Of a stretch of 21,692 bases of DNA, positions 1 through 8,112 are shown in pieces. Within the stretch, counting starts at the first letter, position 1; the number at the start of each line of letters is the position of its first letter. The notes below the pieces were generated by a model, which saw only the letters and a list, made by a program, of their open reading frames with translations, did no database searches and was not told where the DNA came from. The position numbers and the translations under genes were made by a program. This DNA comes from an uncultured Saprospiraceae bacterium (lineage in GTDB: Bacteria; Bacteroidota; Bacteroidia; Chitinophagales; Saprospiraceae): NCBI GenBank assembly GCA_937959375.1, contig CALGLS010000151.1, forward strand, positions 1 through 21,692, read 5' to 3'.

Positions 1-1440
1 TCAGTGGGTACCGATCCGTTTACCATTTCAGCATGGGTCAATTACGACGGAGACTTTGTTGGTCACGTGAGACATGAGTCCCCCTTAACGACATTTGATG
101 GCTCGAGTTTCGGAGTTTTCATATTTTCGGAGCGGCCAGAAGTAAATTTAGACAGAACGTATTATACGACAAACAACCAGCAAATATTTTTTGACGAGCG
201 CGCACCTTGGATTACAAATCCAAACCAATGGCACCATGTTGTTCTAGGTCGTGACGCGAATAATCAATACCTCTATTTGAACGGGGAACTAATAAGTTCG
301 GCACCCATTTCAAGTATGTCTGATCATAGTCAGCCAAGCCTAAGCACTTTCTATGTGGGTTATATCCCTTTCCAGAATGGCGGCCGCAGCTGGCCAGGAA
401 TGATTGACGAGCTCTACATATATAACGATTGGATCGGATCCGATGGTTGCGCCACGCTTTTCGCCAATCCCGGCGAGTCTTCATTAGATCCTGATCTTGA
501 TCCTGATTCAGATGGTGACGGAATAGCGGATGATGAGGATAATTGTCCTAACGTTGCTAATCCAGGTCAAGAAGACAACGACAATGATACCATTGGTGAT
601 GTATGTGATCCGGATGATGACGATGACGGTTGCCTTGATGGAGATGATGACAATCCTCTAGTTGCAAGTGTGGATACAGATGGCGACGGAGATGCAGATG
701 ATTGTGATACGGATGATGATGGAGATGGAGTTGATGATGTCAATGATTCTGAACCACTAAATGAATTTGCTTGTCAAGACGCTGACGGAGATGGTTGCGA
801 TGATTGTTCATCTGGAACGGTTGATCCAACTAATGACGGAACGGATACAGATGGTGATGGACTTTGTGATCTTGGAGATCCAGATGATGATAATGATGGT
901 ATTGATGATGAGTGTGATTCTAATCCATTGGTAAATAATTTCATCTTTACAGGGGTAGCAGATTTACCTGCTGAGTGGGTTTGTGGAAATAATCCAAATA
1001 AACCAAAAGTTTATATTTGTCATATTCCACCAGGGAATCCTGCTAATGCACATACTATTTGTGTAAATCCAAATGCTGTCCAAGCACACTTAGATCATGG
1101 ATGTATGTTGGGTGAATGTTTTTCTTGTCCAGATGGTGAAGAAGAAAGCTTTAGAGTAGGAGGAGAGCAAGCTCCGAGCATAAAAGATATAAGCCTTTAT
1201 CCGAATCCAACTATTTCGGAAATAAGTCTTAGTTTCAATGCAGCTCAAAATTCAAAAGTCAATATCATCGTATCAGATCTTTTGGGTAATACCATGATTT
1301 TTGAAAAACAAGATGCTGCTGAGGGAATGAATCAAATCCTGCTGGAGATAGAAGAATTTCAAAACGGAATTTACATGATCCAGCTTCAGATAGGAAAAGA
1401 AACTTACTCTAAGCGTTTTGTGAAAATAGATACTTACTAA
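1..1440 (+). CDS. Secreted LamG / thrombospondin-3 repeat protein with T9SS type A sorting domain (5' partial)
   Basis: The frame is open from the first base of the window, so the real start lies upstream; the GTG at 4 is only an internal valine. Residues ~1-150 resemble a LamG/concanavalin-like jelly roll (FTISAWV near the start, WHHVVL, YLYLNGELI, then GMIDELYIYN). Residues ~160-310 are Asp-rich thrombospondin type 3 calcium-binding repeats (DSDGDGIADDEDNCP and relatives). Next comes a Cys/His segment, VYICHIPPGNPANAHTI followed by AHLDHGC, a module common in Bacteroidota surface proteins. The last ~80 residues are a T9SS type A C-terminal sorting domain (SLYPNPT at its start, YSKRFVKI at its end). 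The family model is export through the outer membrane by T9SS with surface attachment or release. A carbohydrate-binding or adhesion role is inference. The first ~480 bases look more GC-rich than the DGD-repeat section. Confidence 0.9.
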   Translation, partial: SVGTDPFTISAWVNYDGDFVGHVRHESPLTTFDGSSFGVFIFSERPEVNLDRTYYTTNNQQIFFDERAPWITNPNQWHHVVLGRDANNQYLYLNGELISSAPISSMSDHSQPSLSTFYVGYIPFQNGGRSWPGMIDELYIYNDWIGSDGCATLFANPGESSLDPDLDPDSDGDGIADDEDNCPNVANPGQEDNDNDTIGDVCDPDDDDDGCLDGDDDNPLVASVDTDGDGDADDCDTDDDGDGVDDVNDSEPLNEFACQDADGDGCDDCSSGTVDPTNDGTDTDGDGLCDLGDPDDDNDGIDDECDSNPLVNNFIFTGVADLPAEWVCGNNPNKPKVYICHIPPGNPANAHTICVNPNAVQAHLDHGCMLGECFSCPDGEEESFRVGGEQAPSIKDISLYPNPTISEISLSFNAAQNSKVNIIVSDLLGNTMIFEKQDAAEGMNQILLEIEEFQNGIYMIQLQIGKETYSKRFVKIDTY

Positions 1441-1680
1441 GAGTCTATTTAAAATTCATATTTCATGCCTTCAAAAGCGATATTTTGCGTTGTACTTCTG
1501 CTATTTATTCAGCAATAGCCCTGCTATTCCTAAAAAAATGAGCATCGTTCAACACAAACATCTGTCTTTTCGGCTCTGAAAACGAAATTTAAACATACTC
1601 TAATATTAGCCTCAAAAAATCAAATCTTTTTAACTAAGAATAGTCGGACCCTAATTTGGGCTCCGGCTATTTTATTTTAA
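1441..1680. other. Intergenic spacer after the T9SS protein
   Basis: There is no supportable gene here. The spacer is AT-rich and holds one hairpin near its right end (1639-1671, listed separately), about 200 bases downstream of the stop codon at 1440. The truncated regulator pseudogene enters from the right on the other strand and ends at about 1681. Confidence 0.5.
1639..1677 (+). terminator. Possible rho-independent terminator
   Basis: The imperfect stem AATAGTCGGACCC / GGGCTCCGGCTATT (1639-1651 with 1658-1671, one bulge and one mismatch) is followed by TTATTTT. It could end transcription of the surface-protein gene, although it is ~200 bases past that stop. The stem also lies immediately beyond the point where the minus-strand pseudogene breaks off. 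Confidence 0.45.
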
Positions 1681-1965
1681 AACCAGCTCCTTTCCGGTTG
1701 AACCAAAAATGAAACAAGATAGATCTTAGCAAAGGTACCTGAAGTGGAAATCCATTGAGTAATTTCTTTTTCGCATTTTGATAACTGGGAAAGATCTAGA
1801 TGTAGCCACTTTTCAAGAAGTTGGCTGGGGTGTTTTATTTTCCTGATTTTACAATAAGTATGCTCTCGTATCCAGATGATTGTCTTTAAAGAAATCAGAA
1901 ATTTTGGAAACGTCTTTATGCCCTATTCCGAAATAGCTGTGAATGTAATTTTCTATGTCTTTCAT
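1681..1965 (-). pseudogene. Decayed, 3'-truncated Crp/Fnr-family transcription regulator
   Basis: From the ATG at 1965 the frame reads MKDIENYIHSYFGIGHKDVS and continues to AYLL, then stops at 1851-1849. This matches the N-terminus usual for Bacteroidota Crp/Fnr (cyclic-nucleotide-binding fold) regulators. The similarity then moves to a second frame, with KSGK, a TAA, FLKSGYI, a TAG and IF. It moves again to the third frame with EKEITQWIST (1743-1772) followed by VSFLVQPERSWF. Family members carry KSG..., FxKSGxxRIF, KEITQWIS and SF....RW in that order. So the fragment has at least two frameshifts and internal stops, and ends after ~98 of the usual ~190 codons; the rest of the cNMP domain and the HTH are missing. 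It starts 11 bases past the Nudix gene stop, on the same strand. Family assignment is from memory of conserved motifs. Confidence 0.75.
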
Positions 1966-1975
1966 ATAAAATGAA

Positions 1976-2557
1976 TTAAAGCAATTGGTGAATCTTAGCA
2001 TGTTGCAAAAGCATAATCGTTTTACCATCTCTAATCTCACCAGTTCCAATCATATTGAATGCTACATCAAAGTCTAATTCTAAAACTTCAATATTTTCTT
2101 GCTCTTCTTCTAGTCCTCCACCTTCACTTACTTTCATTTCCTTAGTATATTCCGCAACAAAGAAATATAAAATTTCAGTGACAGAACCAGGAGACATGTA
2201 AGATTCAAAAACTTTGGTCACATTAGAAACTTTATAGCCAGTCTCTTCTTCCGTTTCTTTACGAATACAATCTTCTGCATTGTCTTTGTCTAAAAGACCA
2301 GCACAGGCTTCTATTAACAAACCACTTTCATTACCATTCACATAAGTAGGCAATCTGAATTGGCGAGTTAGGATGACAGTTTTATTTTCTTTGTTATATA
2401 AAAGAATGGTTGCACCATTCCCCCGATCATAAGCCTCACGAGAATGCGTTTCCCATTCACCAAGTTTGTTTTTAAACTCGTAAGTAACCTTATTGAGTGT
2501 ATACCAATTATCAGAAAGTACCTCGGTATTTTTAATTTTGATGTTTTCGTTTTTCAT
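1976..2557 (-). CDS. Nudix hydrolase, NudK (GDP-mannose pyrophosphatase)-like
   Basis: This 193-residue protein has about the length of E. coli NudK (191). The Nudix box lies around residues 87-108: AGLLDKD, then RKETEEETGY with the metal-binding glutamates E101, E104 and E105. The glutamate expected in the first half of the consensus is not obvious (N93 lies near its place). Downstream, ESYMSPGSVTE is typical of the NudK/ADP-ribose pyrophosphatase group, where it helps shape the substrate site. The expected reaction is hydrolysis of a nucleoside diphosphate linked to a sugar (GDP-mannose or ADP-ribose) in the cytoplasm, with Mg2+. The choice between these substrates is inference; the GLLD...CIRKE...EETGY pattern favours NudK. 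A decayed regulator lies directly downstream, and the next gene upstream (haem-binding) is read in the same direction after ~100 bases. Confidence 0.85.
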   Translation of the reverse strand: MKNENIKIKNTEVLSDNWYTLNKVTYEFKNKLGEWETHSREAYDRGNGATILLYNKENKTVILTRQFRLPTYVNGNESGLLIEACAGLLDKDNAEDCIRKETEEETGYKVSNVTKVFESYMSPGSVTEILYFFVAEYTKEMKVSEGGGLEEEQENIEVLELDFDVAFNMIGTGEIRDGKTIMLLQHAKIHQLL

Positions 2558-2655
2558 CCTACTTACTTAAAACAGTTTTATAAAAAATTACCAAAAGTGA
2601 AATAGCCAAAATATCGTTACAATTGTACCGCAGGTTGATCTATGCTAACTTCTAC

Positions 2656-3108
2656 CTACTTTCGAACACTCTCAAACCAAGTAGCCAAAGTCTCTCGCTC
2701 TTCTTTTGAAATACGAGCTTCAGGATGAGGGATTAAATAAGTAGTCATGGGCATTCTTGTTTCGCGTACGACTTCAGCGCATTCTTTTAAATGATGAGAT
2801 TTATCGTCAGCTAAGTATTCGGTCCAAGTAGAGAAATTTAGTTTTTCACGACCATGCGTAATATGCCCTTTGATCCAATAAGAGAAAGGCATGACATTGG
2901 TGTACCAAGGATATTCCGTTTGATGCGAGTGGCAATCATAACAGGCATTTTGAACCATGGTAGCAATGGCAGGCGGAGCATTTTCGTTCAATAAGAAATC
3001 CTTTTCTTTTACCAGAGGTGGATTTGTCTTGTCAATGCGGTAAAACTGCATTAGGATGAAAAGTACAAGTAATACAGGGAGTATTTTCCGAAATGGAATT
3101 TTTTTCAT
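2656..3108 (-). CDS. Haem-binding domain protein, membrane-anchored, single CxxCH
   Basis: This 150-residue protein begins with a basic n-region and a hydrophobic stretch (residues ~8-23), most likely an uncleaved membrane anchor or signal. A c-type haem attachment motif follows, C56-Y-D-C59-H60 inside NACYDCHSH. Further on are WYTNVMPFSYWI and RMPMTTYLIPHPEARIS, where a methionine or histidine may be the second iron ligand. The arrangement matches the small Bacteroidota haem-binding domain family (often annotated Haem_bd), which is thought to sit on the periplasmic face. The electron partner is unknown. The gene is divergent from the lipoprotein gene at 3340 across a 231-base spacer that should hold both promoters. 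Confidence 0.85.
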   Translation of the reverse strand: MKKIPFRKILPVLLVLFILMQFYRIDKTNPPLVKEKDFLLNENAPPAIATMVQNACYDCHSHQTEYPWYTNVMPFSYWIKGHITHGREKLNFSTWTEYLADDKSHHLKECAEVVRETRMPMTTYLIPHPEARISKEERETLATWFESVRK

Positions 3109-3339
3109 AACAATGTTAAATTTACTATTAAATAAGTAATGAAGACTGAGATTTTACTAACTTTAAAATTACAGATCTATAGTGAGCGACCCAACCTTTA
3201 CAAGGGAATTCTCGTTTACGTAAATGTAGCTATTTTCTACTAGAAGTTTTAAAATGTAGCTCATTTAGGAGCTAATTGAATATTGGATGAAGTTGTCAAG
3301 CAATTTCTATATTAAAAAAGAAACTAAAACGCATATATC

Positions 3340-3897
3340 ATGAAAAGTACCCACTTATACTTGTTATTTTTTATCACTCTAAGTTTGTTTTCTTGTAAGG
3401 ATGATGAACCTATCGCTCGTCCTAGTATTTATACTGGATGTTGTGATAATGATCCCGTAGAGTATGTTAATAATACTGCGTTTAGTACCATTTCTATGTA
3501 TATTCCTAGCGCTTTCACACCCAACGGTGATGGTGTAAATGATCTACTCGAAATAGTAACTATTAATGTTGATTTCATTGGCAGCTTTGAAATTAGAGAT
3601 CAACAAGATAGAGTTGTCTTCTCTAAAAATAATTTCTCTACTTACTTTGAATCGCTTACTTGGGATGGAAAAATTAACCATTTTGGGAATGATGCAATTG
3701 TAGGAGGTTTGTATAATTATTCAATAGAATTTTTTACAAATTATGGGATAAATGAAACTGTAGAAGGGACCGTGTGTGCTTTTCTTTGCGATGAAAATTT
3801 TCCTGAAGATAAAGACGATTGCTTGTTTAGAACCCAACTAGGGGCAGATGGTTTTGATTCCAGTATTGGAGCACAGGAAGGAAATTGCTTTAATTAA
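3340..3897 (+). CDS. Lipoprotein with gliding-motility-type (CHU_C-like) C-terminal domain
   Basis: The signal peptide ends in LSLFSC, so Cys19 is the probable lipidation site, followed by KDDE. Residues ~52-150 look like the CHU_C/gliding-motility-associated domain: IPSAFTPNGDGVNDLLEI (59-68 is the FTPNGDGVND core), then FEIRDQQDRVVF, LTWDG and GLYNYSIEF. In most proteins this domain is the very C-terminus and serves as a type B T9SS signal. Here about 35 further residues follow, rich in acidic residues and cysteines (CAFLCDE, DDCLF, GNCFN). Cys33-Cys34 and the tail cysteines may form disulphides. The function is unknown; a cell-surface location is likely. Confidence 0.75.
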   Translation: MKSTHLYLLFFITLSLFSCKDDEPIARPSIYTGCCDNDPVEYVNNTAFSTISMYIPSAFTPNGDGVNDLLEIVTINVDFIGSFEIRDQQDRVVFSKNNFSTYFESLTWDGKINHFGNDAIVGGLYNYSIEFFTNYGINETVEGTVCAFLCDENFPEDKDDCLFRTQLGADGFDSSIGAQEGNCFN

Positions 3898-4282
3898 TTT
3901 TGGGGAGCTGTATCCTTCGATTACGCTCAGGATGATAAAAAATTAGGATTGCAAAATTAGTAGTTTCACTTGATCGGTGATCGGTGATCGGACTTTACAG
4001 GTCGACCAAGAATACAAGTTATCTGAATGCTTGATCATATCTCTATATTTATTTTTTTAAACATGTAGGGCCGCCAGGCGGGATGTAAAACCGCAAAATG
4101 ATAAAGTCAAAACCTGTCGAGCCGCTAGGTTTTGACTTTTGCAGTTTTACATTTAGTTCCTTTTTCGATCGCCAAATCAATTGCTGGTCGAGCTGTTTAG
4201 TCCGGCTTAACTTCTTTTATCTGGACTAAAGTCCAGGATCCGGCTTATCTTTTTTAGGCTCTGTCGTCAACCTCCCACTTCA
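3898..4282. other. Repeat-rich intergenic spacer (385 bases)
   Basis: No gene is visible. In order it holds TCCTTCGATTACGCTCAGGA (3913-3932, a short palindromic motif of a type often seen scattered in bacterial spacers); three tandem copies of TGATCGG (3972-3992); CCGCCAGGCGG (4071-4081); a long inverted repeat (4084-4151, listed separately); and a palindrome CTGGACTAAAGTCCAG (4221-4236) flanked by direct copies of TCCGGCTTA. It separates a plus-strand gene from the end of a minus-strand gene, so any promoter here would be cryptic. Confidence 0.6.
4084..4151. repeat. Imperfect inverted repeat, ~25-base arms
   Basis: The left arm is 4084-4115 and the right arm 4127-4151. The reverse complement of the right arm starts TGTAAAACTGCAAAAG and ends TCAAAACCT. 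The left arm matches it apart from one C/T change and an extra TGATAA-like insert. The 11-base loop is GTCGAGCCGCT. It lies between convergent genes and could act as a bidirectional transcription barrier, but no clear U tract follows either arm. Confidence 0.6.
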
Positions 4283-6469
4283 CTACTTCACCACCACCTC
4301 CAACTTCTTATGCTTACTAAAGTCAGTCATTACTAATACCCAATCACCTTTCGGTAACATCAAGGCTGTCTTATCTCGATTGTCCTTAAACTCCACTACA
4401 TCCATCGGAACTGCAAAGTCAGGATCTTCTCCTGGTTTGTAAGCCAACACCATACAAGGGTAAGCCATGCCGTGCTTGTCAGGATTAAACAAATAAGGCG
4501 TTCTAGTTTGAGTCATCCAATTTGGTCGATTATAGGTGCTAGTAGCGGAGGGGTGGAAGACTTGTAAGTCAGTTGAACTGGTTTTGAAAGGAATTTTTTT
4601 AGACATTACCTTCGTCATAAAAATAGTCGGTTCCTTTATGGTTCTTGTGGCAAAAAGTGGATGCTTTGCTAAGGCACATTTATCAGTCATGCTAGACTGC
4701 TCAATGGTGAACGGATCTTTAGAGGATAGTTTCTTATACCAAGCTGCTGCTGATCTTTCTGTTTCGTCGGCAGATTCGTTTAGTATTGGATCACTGGAGT
4801 AAACGAGTAGTTTAGCATCTGGATATTTTTTTCTAATGCGGTAGATGTTCATACCTTGTGCCCAACGGCGTGCCATCTCTTCATCAACAGCTCCGAATTT
4901 TTTTCCTAAAATCTGCTGCGCTTTTTTTACCTCTGTTTTAGATGGATTGTAGGACAATACATCAAATCCCATTTCAATAGCTGTTCGGATCATTTCGCCA
5001 AAAATGGGTTCACGCGTCAGGTAACCGCTATTCAAAACAGGGTAGCCACGTTCTTGGAGTTGCTTGTCTTTTCCGCTAAGCGCCTCCAAAGCGAGATAAT
5101 CAAAACCTTGATCTTTTAGCTCTTGCAAAAGACTGATAAAGAAAATTCTGTTTTGCGGATTCAACGCATACTCATTGAAAAAAACCGTTTTCCGATCTTT
5201 TGTTTTTTCTAGAATATGATTTTTTGCGTTTAGTGGAGTTGACTTAGATAGCTTGCCTTTTTGCTCTTGAATTAATTCAGGTGCTCCGTTTTCACCCATA
5301 CAGTTATCCTTGAAAGCAGTAGGGTTGGTGAAGGATAGTTGTAATGGTTTTTCGCTATCTGCATCTTTTGCAAAACGGTAGACATCTCCGGGGCCCTGTG
5401 GTAAGTTATCTGAAGTAATTTCACCACTAACTTTAAATTCTACCCGTCGATTTTTTTGTCGACCTTCATCCGTGGAATTACTGGCCACTGGCTTAGTATA
5501 TCCCATTCCTTGACTGCGTAATCGCTTTTGAGGAATACCCTCAGCCACTAAATAATTGTAAACCGTTTTTGCTCGATTTTCAGATAAAGAAGCATTGTGA
5601 TCTTCACCACCTTGATCATCTGTATGTCCTAATATCTCAATTGAAATGGAAGGATTTTTATTCATGATGTTGACCAGCTTGTCTAATTCTTTTTCAGAAT
5701 CAACTAGCAAATCATGTTTATCTGTTTCGAAATAAATATTTTCCATGATGACCGAAGCGGTTGAACCTTTAATTCGGTAATAACTACTCGGAACAAAATC
5801 AATAGCAGTACTGCTAAAGGGTTCAACAAAAACATCGTCAATGAAAAAATAGCCAATCACAATGTTAGGATCAATTTCTGGGTTTAGGAATTGACCAATG
5901 TATAAATATTCAGAAGCTTCAGTTGCGGTATAGGTACCAAAAATTTTAGTCCATTTTTCTGGTTCAATCAAGGTCTCAGTTGTGGCGTGAACTTGTGGTT
6001 TTCCCGGAAGGATGTTTTTGTCTAGGTTGAAAATTTTATCTCCGAAGCGAACACCAAAGTTTGCGTTTAACTTGGTAGCTTTCATTTTCTTTTTAGAATA
6101 ATAGGGAGGCATGGCAATCCAAAATTCAACATAATAATTGACGCCAACTTGCAATGGCTTTCTCAATTTGATCGCTAGATACTCTGCCCAAAAATCGCCG
6201 TTGATTACAATCCCAGCCATATTCTTTCCAGTATGAGCAGGAATGGTTGTGATGTTTTTATTTTTCATTCGAGGGCTCACCAAGTCAGTGGATGCCTGAT
6301 TAGGCACCGTCCAGTGTTTAACTTGTTTCTCAAAATCTCGTCCCGTCGTGTTTAAAAAACGCGAGGTATAATCATAAAATTCAAAGCTTGAATTTTTGAC
6401 TAAATTTTGAGCTTGCACCTGACTGATGAAAAGGCTACTAAAGATGACTAATGTTAGAAATCGGATCAT
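4283..6469 (-). CDS. OmpA-family envelope protein with N-terminal jelly-roll-like region and C-terminal Tiki/ChaN-like domain
   Basis: This 728-residue protein has a signal peptide (residues 1-20, ending VQAQ). Residues ~22-220 form a beta-rich region starting NLVKNSSFEFYDY, of the galactose-binding kind. Residues ~240-348 are an OmpA peptidoglycan-binding domain: IYFETDKHDL, EILGHTDDQGGEDHN, LSENRAKTVYNYL, RQKNRRVEFKV. Residues ~425-620 (FFNEYALNPQNR, DYLALEAL, GYLTREPIFGEMIR) recall the haem-uptake ChaN/Tiki superfamily seen in Bacteroidota proteins. In relatives as I remember them the first motif is NEAHH; here it reads NEYAL, so the usual catalytic or binding histidines seem to be missing. 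A cell-wall-anchored outer-membrane or periplasmic location is likely; the activity of the C-terminal part is unknown. It lies downstream of a related OmpA gene on the same strand, with a 111-base gap. Confidence 0.8.
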   Translation of the reverse strand: MIRFLTLVIFSSLFISQVQAQNLVKNSSFEFYDYTSRFLNTTGRDFEKQVKHWTVPNQASTDLVSPRMKNKNITTIPAHTGKNMAGIVINGDFWAEYLAIKLRKPLQVGVNYYVEFWIAMPPYYSKKKMKATKLNANFGVRFGDKIFNLDKNILPGKPQVHATTETLIEPEKWTKIFGTYTATEASEYLYIGQFLNPEIDPNIVIGYFFIDDVFVEPFSSTAIDFVPSSYYRIKGSTASVIMENIYFETDKHDLLVDSEKELDKLVNIMNKNPSISIEILGHTDDQGGEDHNASLSENRAKTVYNYLVAEGIPQKRLRSQGMGYTKPVASNSTDEGRQKNRRVEFKVSGEITSDNLPQGPGDVYRFAKDADSEKPLQLSFTNPTAFKDNCMGENGAPELIQEQKGKLSKSTPLNAKNHILEKTKDRKTVFFNEYALNPQNRIFFISLLQELKDQGFDYLALEALSGKDKQLQERGYPVLNSGYLTREPIFGEMIRTAIEMGFDVLSYNPSKTEVKKAQQILGKKFGAVDEEMARRWAQGMNIYRIRKKYPDAKLLVYSSDPILNESADETERSAAAWYKKLSSKDPFTIEQSSMTDKCALAKHPLFATRTIKEPTIFMTKVMSKKIPFKTSSTDLQVFHPSATSTYNRPNWMTQTRTPYLFNPDKHGMAYPCMVLAYKPGEDPDFAVPMDVVEFKDNRDKTALMLPKGDWVLVMTDFSKHKKLEVVVK

Positions 6470-6580
6470 AATTGATAATTGCTTGGAAGCTTTAAATTAC
6501 AGAGATCGTTTTGTATTAACAAACTTTTTGGGGAGAATGCTCAATTGGGAGAATTTGTATATCTGTTCAATTCGCACATG

Positions 6581-7822
6581 TTATTTAATTAGCTGAAAGG
6601 CTACACGTCTGTTTTGCTCGCGCCCGATAGCTGTCGTATTTGTTTCAATGGGTTCTAGCTCGCCTCGTCCATTGGTAAGGAGTCGATTTGCTGGCACCTT
6701 ATTGCGAATCAGAAAATCCGCCACCGCTCTAGCTCTTTGTACGGATAAAGTCTGATTAAAGTTATCAGCGCCTACATTATCTGTGTGTCCAGTAATCTGA
6801 AGCTGGTACCCTGGGTTTTCTATCAAAAATTGTGCTATTGCTTCAAGCGAGCGAAAGGCACTGCTTTGTAAAATTGCTTTATTGTTTTCAAAGGTGATAT
6901 TTGTGAAGACAAAATCTTCCTGAAGGTTAATCTCTTGATTGCCAATTATGAGCGGTTCTGGCGTTATTTCTTCGTCTTGAACGGGACTTGGTGTTTCAAC
7001 AATAGTTGTTGGATTCGACACGATTTCAGCACTTGGGATTAGTGCTACTGTTCGTACCTTTTCATAAATGATATGACGAATGGAATCTGCATAAATGAAT
7101 TTTTTATTTTCTTCTAAGTTGCAAATTTCTGAGCTATCTACGTTAACCGGTTTTAATGAAAAATTATCCAAAACATAATGAGCACCTTTCGGTAAATGTT
7201 TTTCTTTGCCTTTTACAATGGTACTCAGTTTCGTTTGATCGTCGGTATTAAAGTTTCCTAAAATGAAGCCAATCTCATTTCCCTCTGCTATGAAAGTAGT
7301 TGAAAAGGTATGCCATTTATTTCGTTTTATTTTTTTGTCAAAATGAATTTTTACCTGAGGTTCAATGTCGAAGACAGCCTTGTTTTTTTTGAAAATTTTC
7401 ATCGTGTCAACCAAAGCAATTCCCAACTCATCAATCATGTAAGTGGTGGAGTATAGTTGAAAACTAATTTCGTATTCTTTACCTTCCACCAATTTGCAAA
7501 GCAGGGGCGTTTGAATAAAGGTCCGATCATTTTTTCTAATCTTATTGAAAATGCGAACCGCAACAAATCGCGTTCCATCAGGTGGGATAATAGTGGGTGG
7601 TGTTTTACCGGGTAGGCGTCTTCTTTTTCCATCTCCTAAATACTCGCGATATGCAAAGTTTTTCAAGACGGTGTTGCGCCAAGCTTTAGGACTACATTCT
7701 TCATGGTATTTGAAACACACGTTTACATCTTCAAAACTGGGATTGGGGATGAGGTTTTGTGCAAGAATAAGGTTGCTTATCGCAAAAAATAAAGATGTAA
7801 TTAAGTGTAGTTTTCTTTTCAA
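6581..7822 (-). CDS. OmpA-family envelope protein, probable TTG start
   Basis: From the TTG at 7822 the product is 413 residues: MKRKLHLITSLFFAISNLIL then AQ, a convincing signal peptide with a basic n-region. The mature protein starts NLIPNPSFEDV, echoing NLVKNSSFEF in the OmpA gene downstream, so the two are probably paralogues with the same N-terminal beta domain. The last ~110 residues are an OmpA domain (FENNKAIL, QITGHTDNVGADNFN, LSVQRARAVADFL, REQNRRVAFQL). It should bind peptidoglycan beneath the outer membrane. There is no ATG near the 5' end. The frame stays open upstream to a GTG at 8008, but those 62 codons are read from the repeat island and look like noise (GNRGTIEGSPSAKRS). The repeat island may have replaced the native upstream region. 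Confidence 0.8.
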   Translation of the reverse strand: MKRKLHLITSLFFAISNLILAQNLIPNPSFEDVNVCFKYHEECSPKAWRNTVLKNFAYREYLGDGKRRRLPGKTPPTIIPPDGTRFVAVRIFNKIRKNDRTFIQTPLLCKLVEGKEYEISFQLYSTTYMIDELGIALVDTMKIFKKNKAVFDIEPQVKIHFDKKIKRNKWHTFSTTFIAEGNEIGFILGNFNTDDQTKLSTIVKGKEKHLPKGAHYVLDNFSLKPVNVDSSEICNLEENKKFIYADSIRHIIYEKVRTVALIPSAEIVSNPTTIVETPSPVQDEEITPEPLIIGNQEINLQEDFVFTNITFENNKAILQSSAFRSLEAIAQFLIENPGYQLQITGHTDNVGADNFNQTLSVQRARAVADFLIRNKVPANRLLTNGRGELEPIETNTTAIGREQNRRVAFQLIK

Positions 7823-7977
7823 GTCTATCGTTTTGAATAGAACGGTGGAATGGTGGGGGAAATTGTTGTGTGGCTGAGACCGCTGCGCTGAGAGATCGCT
7901 GCGCCTACCTAGCGGTAGGCTTGCTGTCAGACCATTCAGCCTGCAGGCTTCATTGAGAGATCGCTTCGCTGAGGGAC

Positions 7978-8030
7978 TTCCCTCGATCGTACCACGATTC
8001 CCTAGCACTTAGCACTGCGTTAAAGGGAAG
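7978..8030. repeat. Core element, copy A
   Basis: TTCCCTCGATCG (7978-7989) and ACTGCGTTAAAGGGAAG (8014-8030) bracket the loop of the perfect 26-base inverted repeat. The same two blocks, in the same order, recur at 8113-8165 and, shortened, at 9808-9834. CTCGATCGTA from this copy also recurs, inverted, at 21344-21353. Confidence 0.7.
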
Positions 8031-8112
8031 TCCCTCAGCGAAGCGATCTCGCAGTGGTGGCAGCGCTGCCACGGTCTCACAGCGAAGCGATCTCACAGCG
8101 CAGCGATCTCGT

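Noticed and set aside
1..480. Horizontal transfer of the LamG part of the first gene because of its higher GC
   Set aside because: The difference is mild and the following Asp/Gly repeats force their own codon bias; without genome-wide statistics this is not supportable.
1849..2049. 66-codon minus-strand frame overlapping the Nudix gene
   Set aside because: The upstream third is a shadow of the Nudix gene. Only the part from the ATG at 1965 has meaning, and it is the broken Crp/Fnr remnant.
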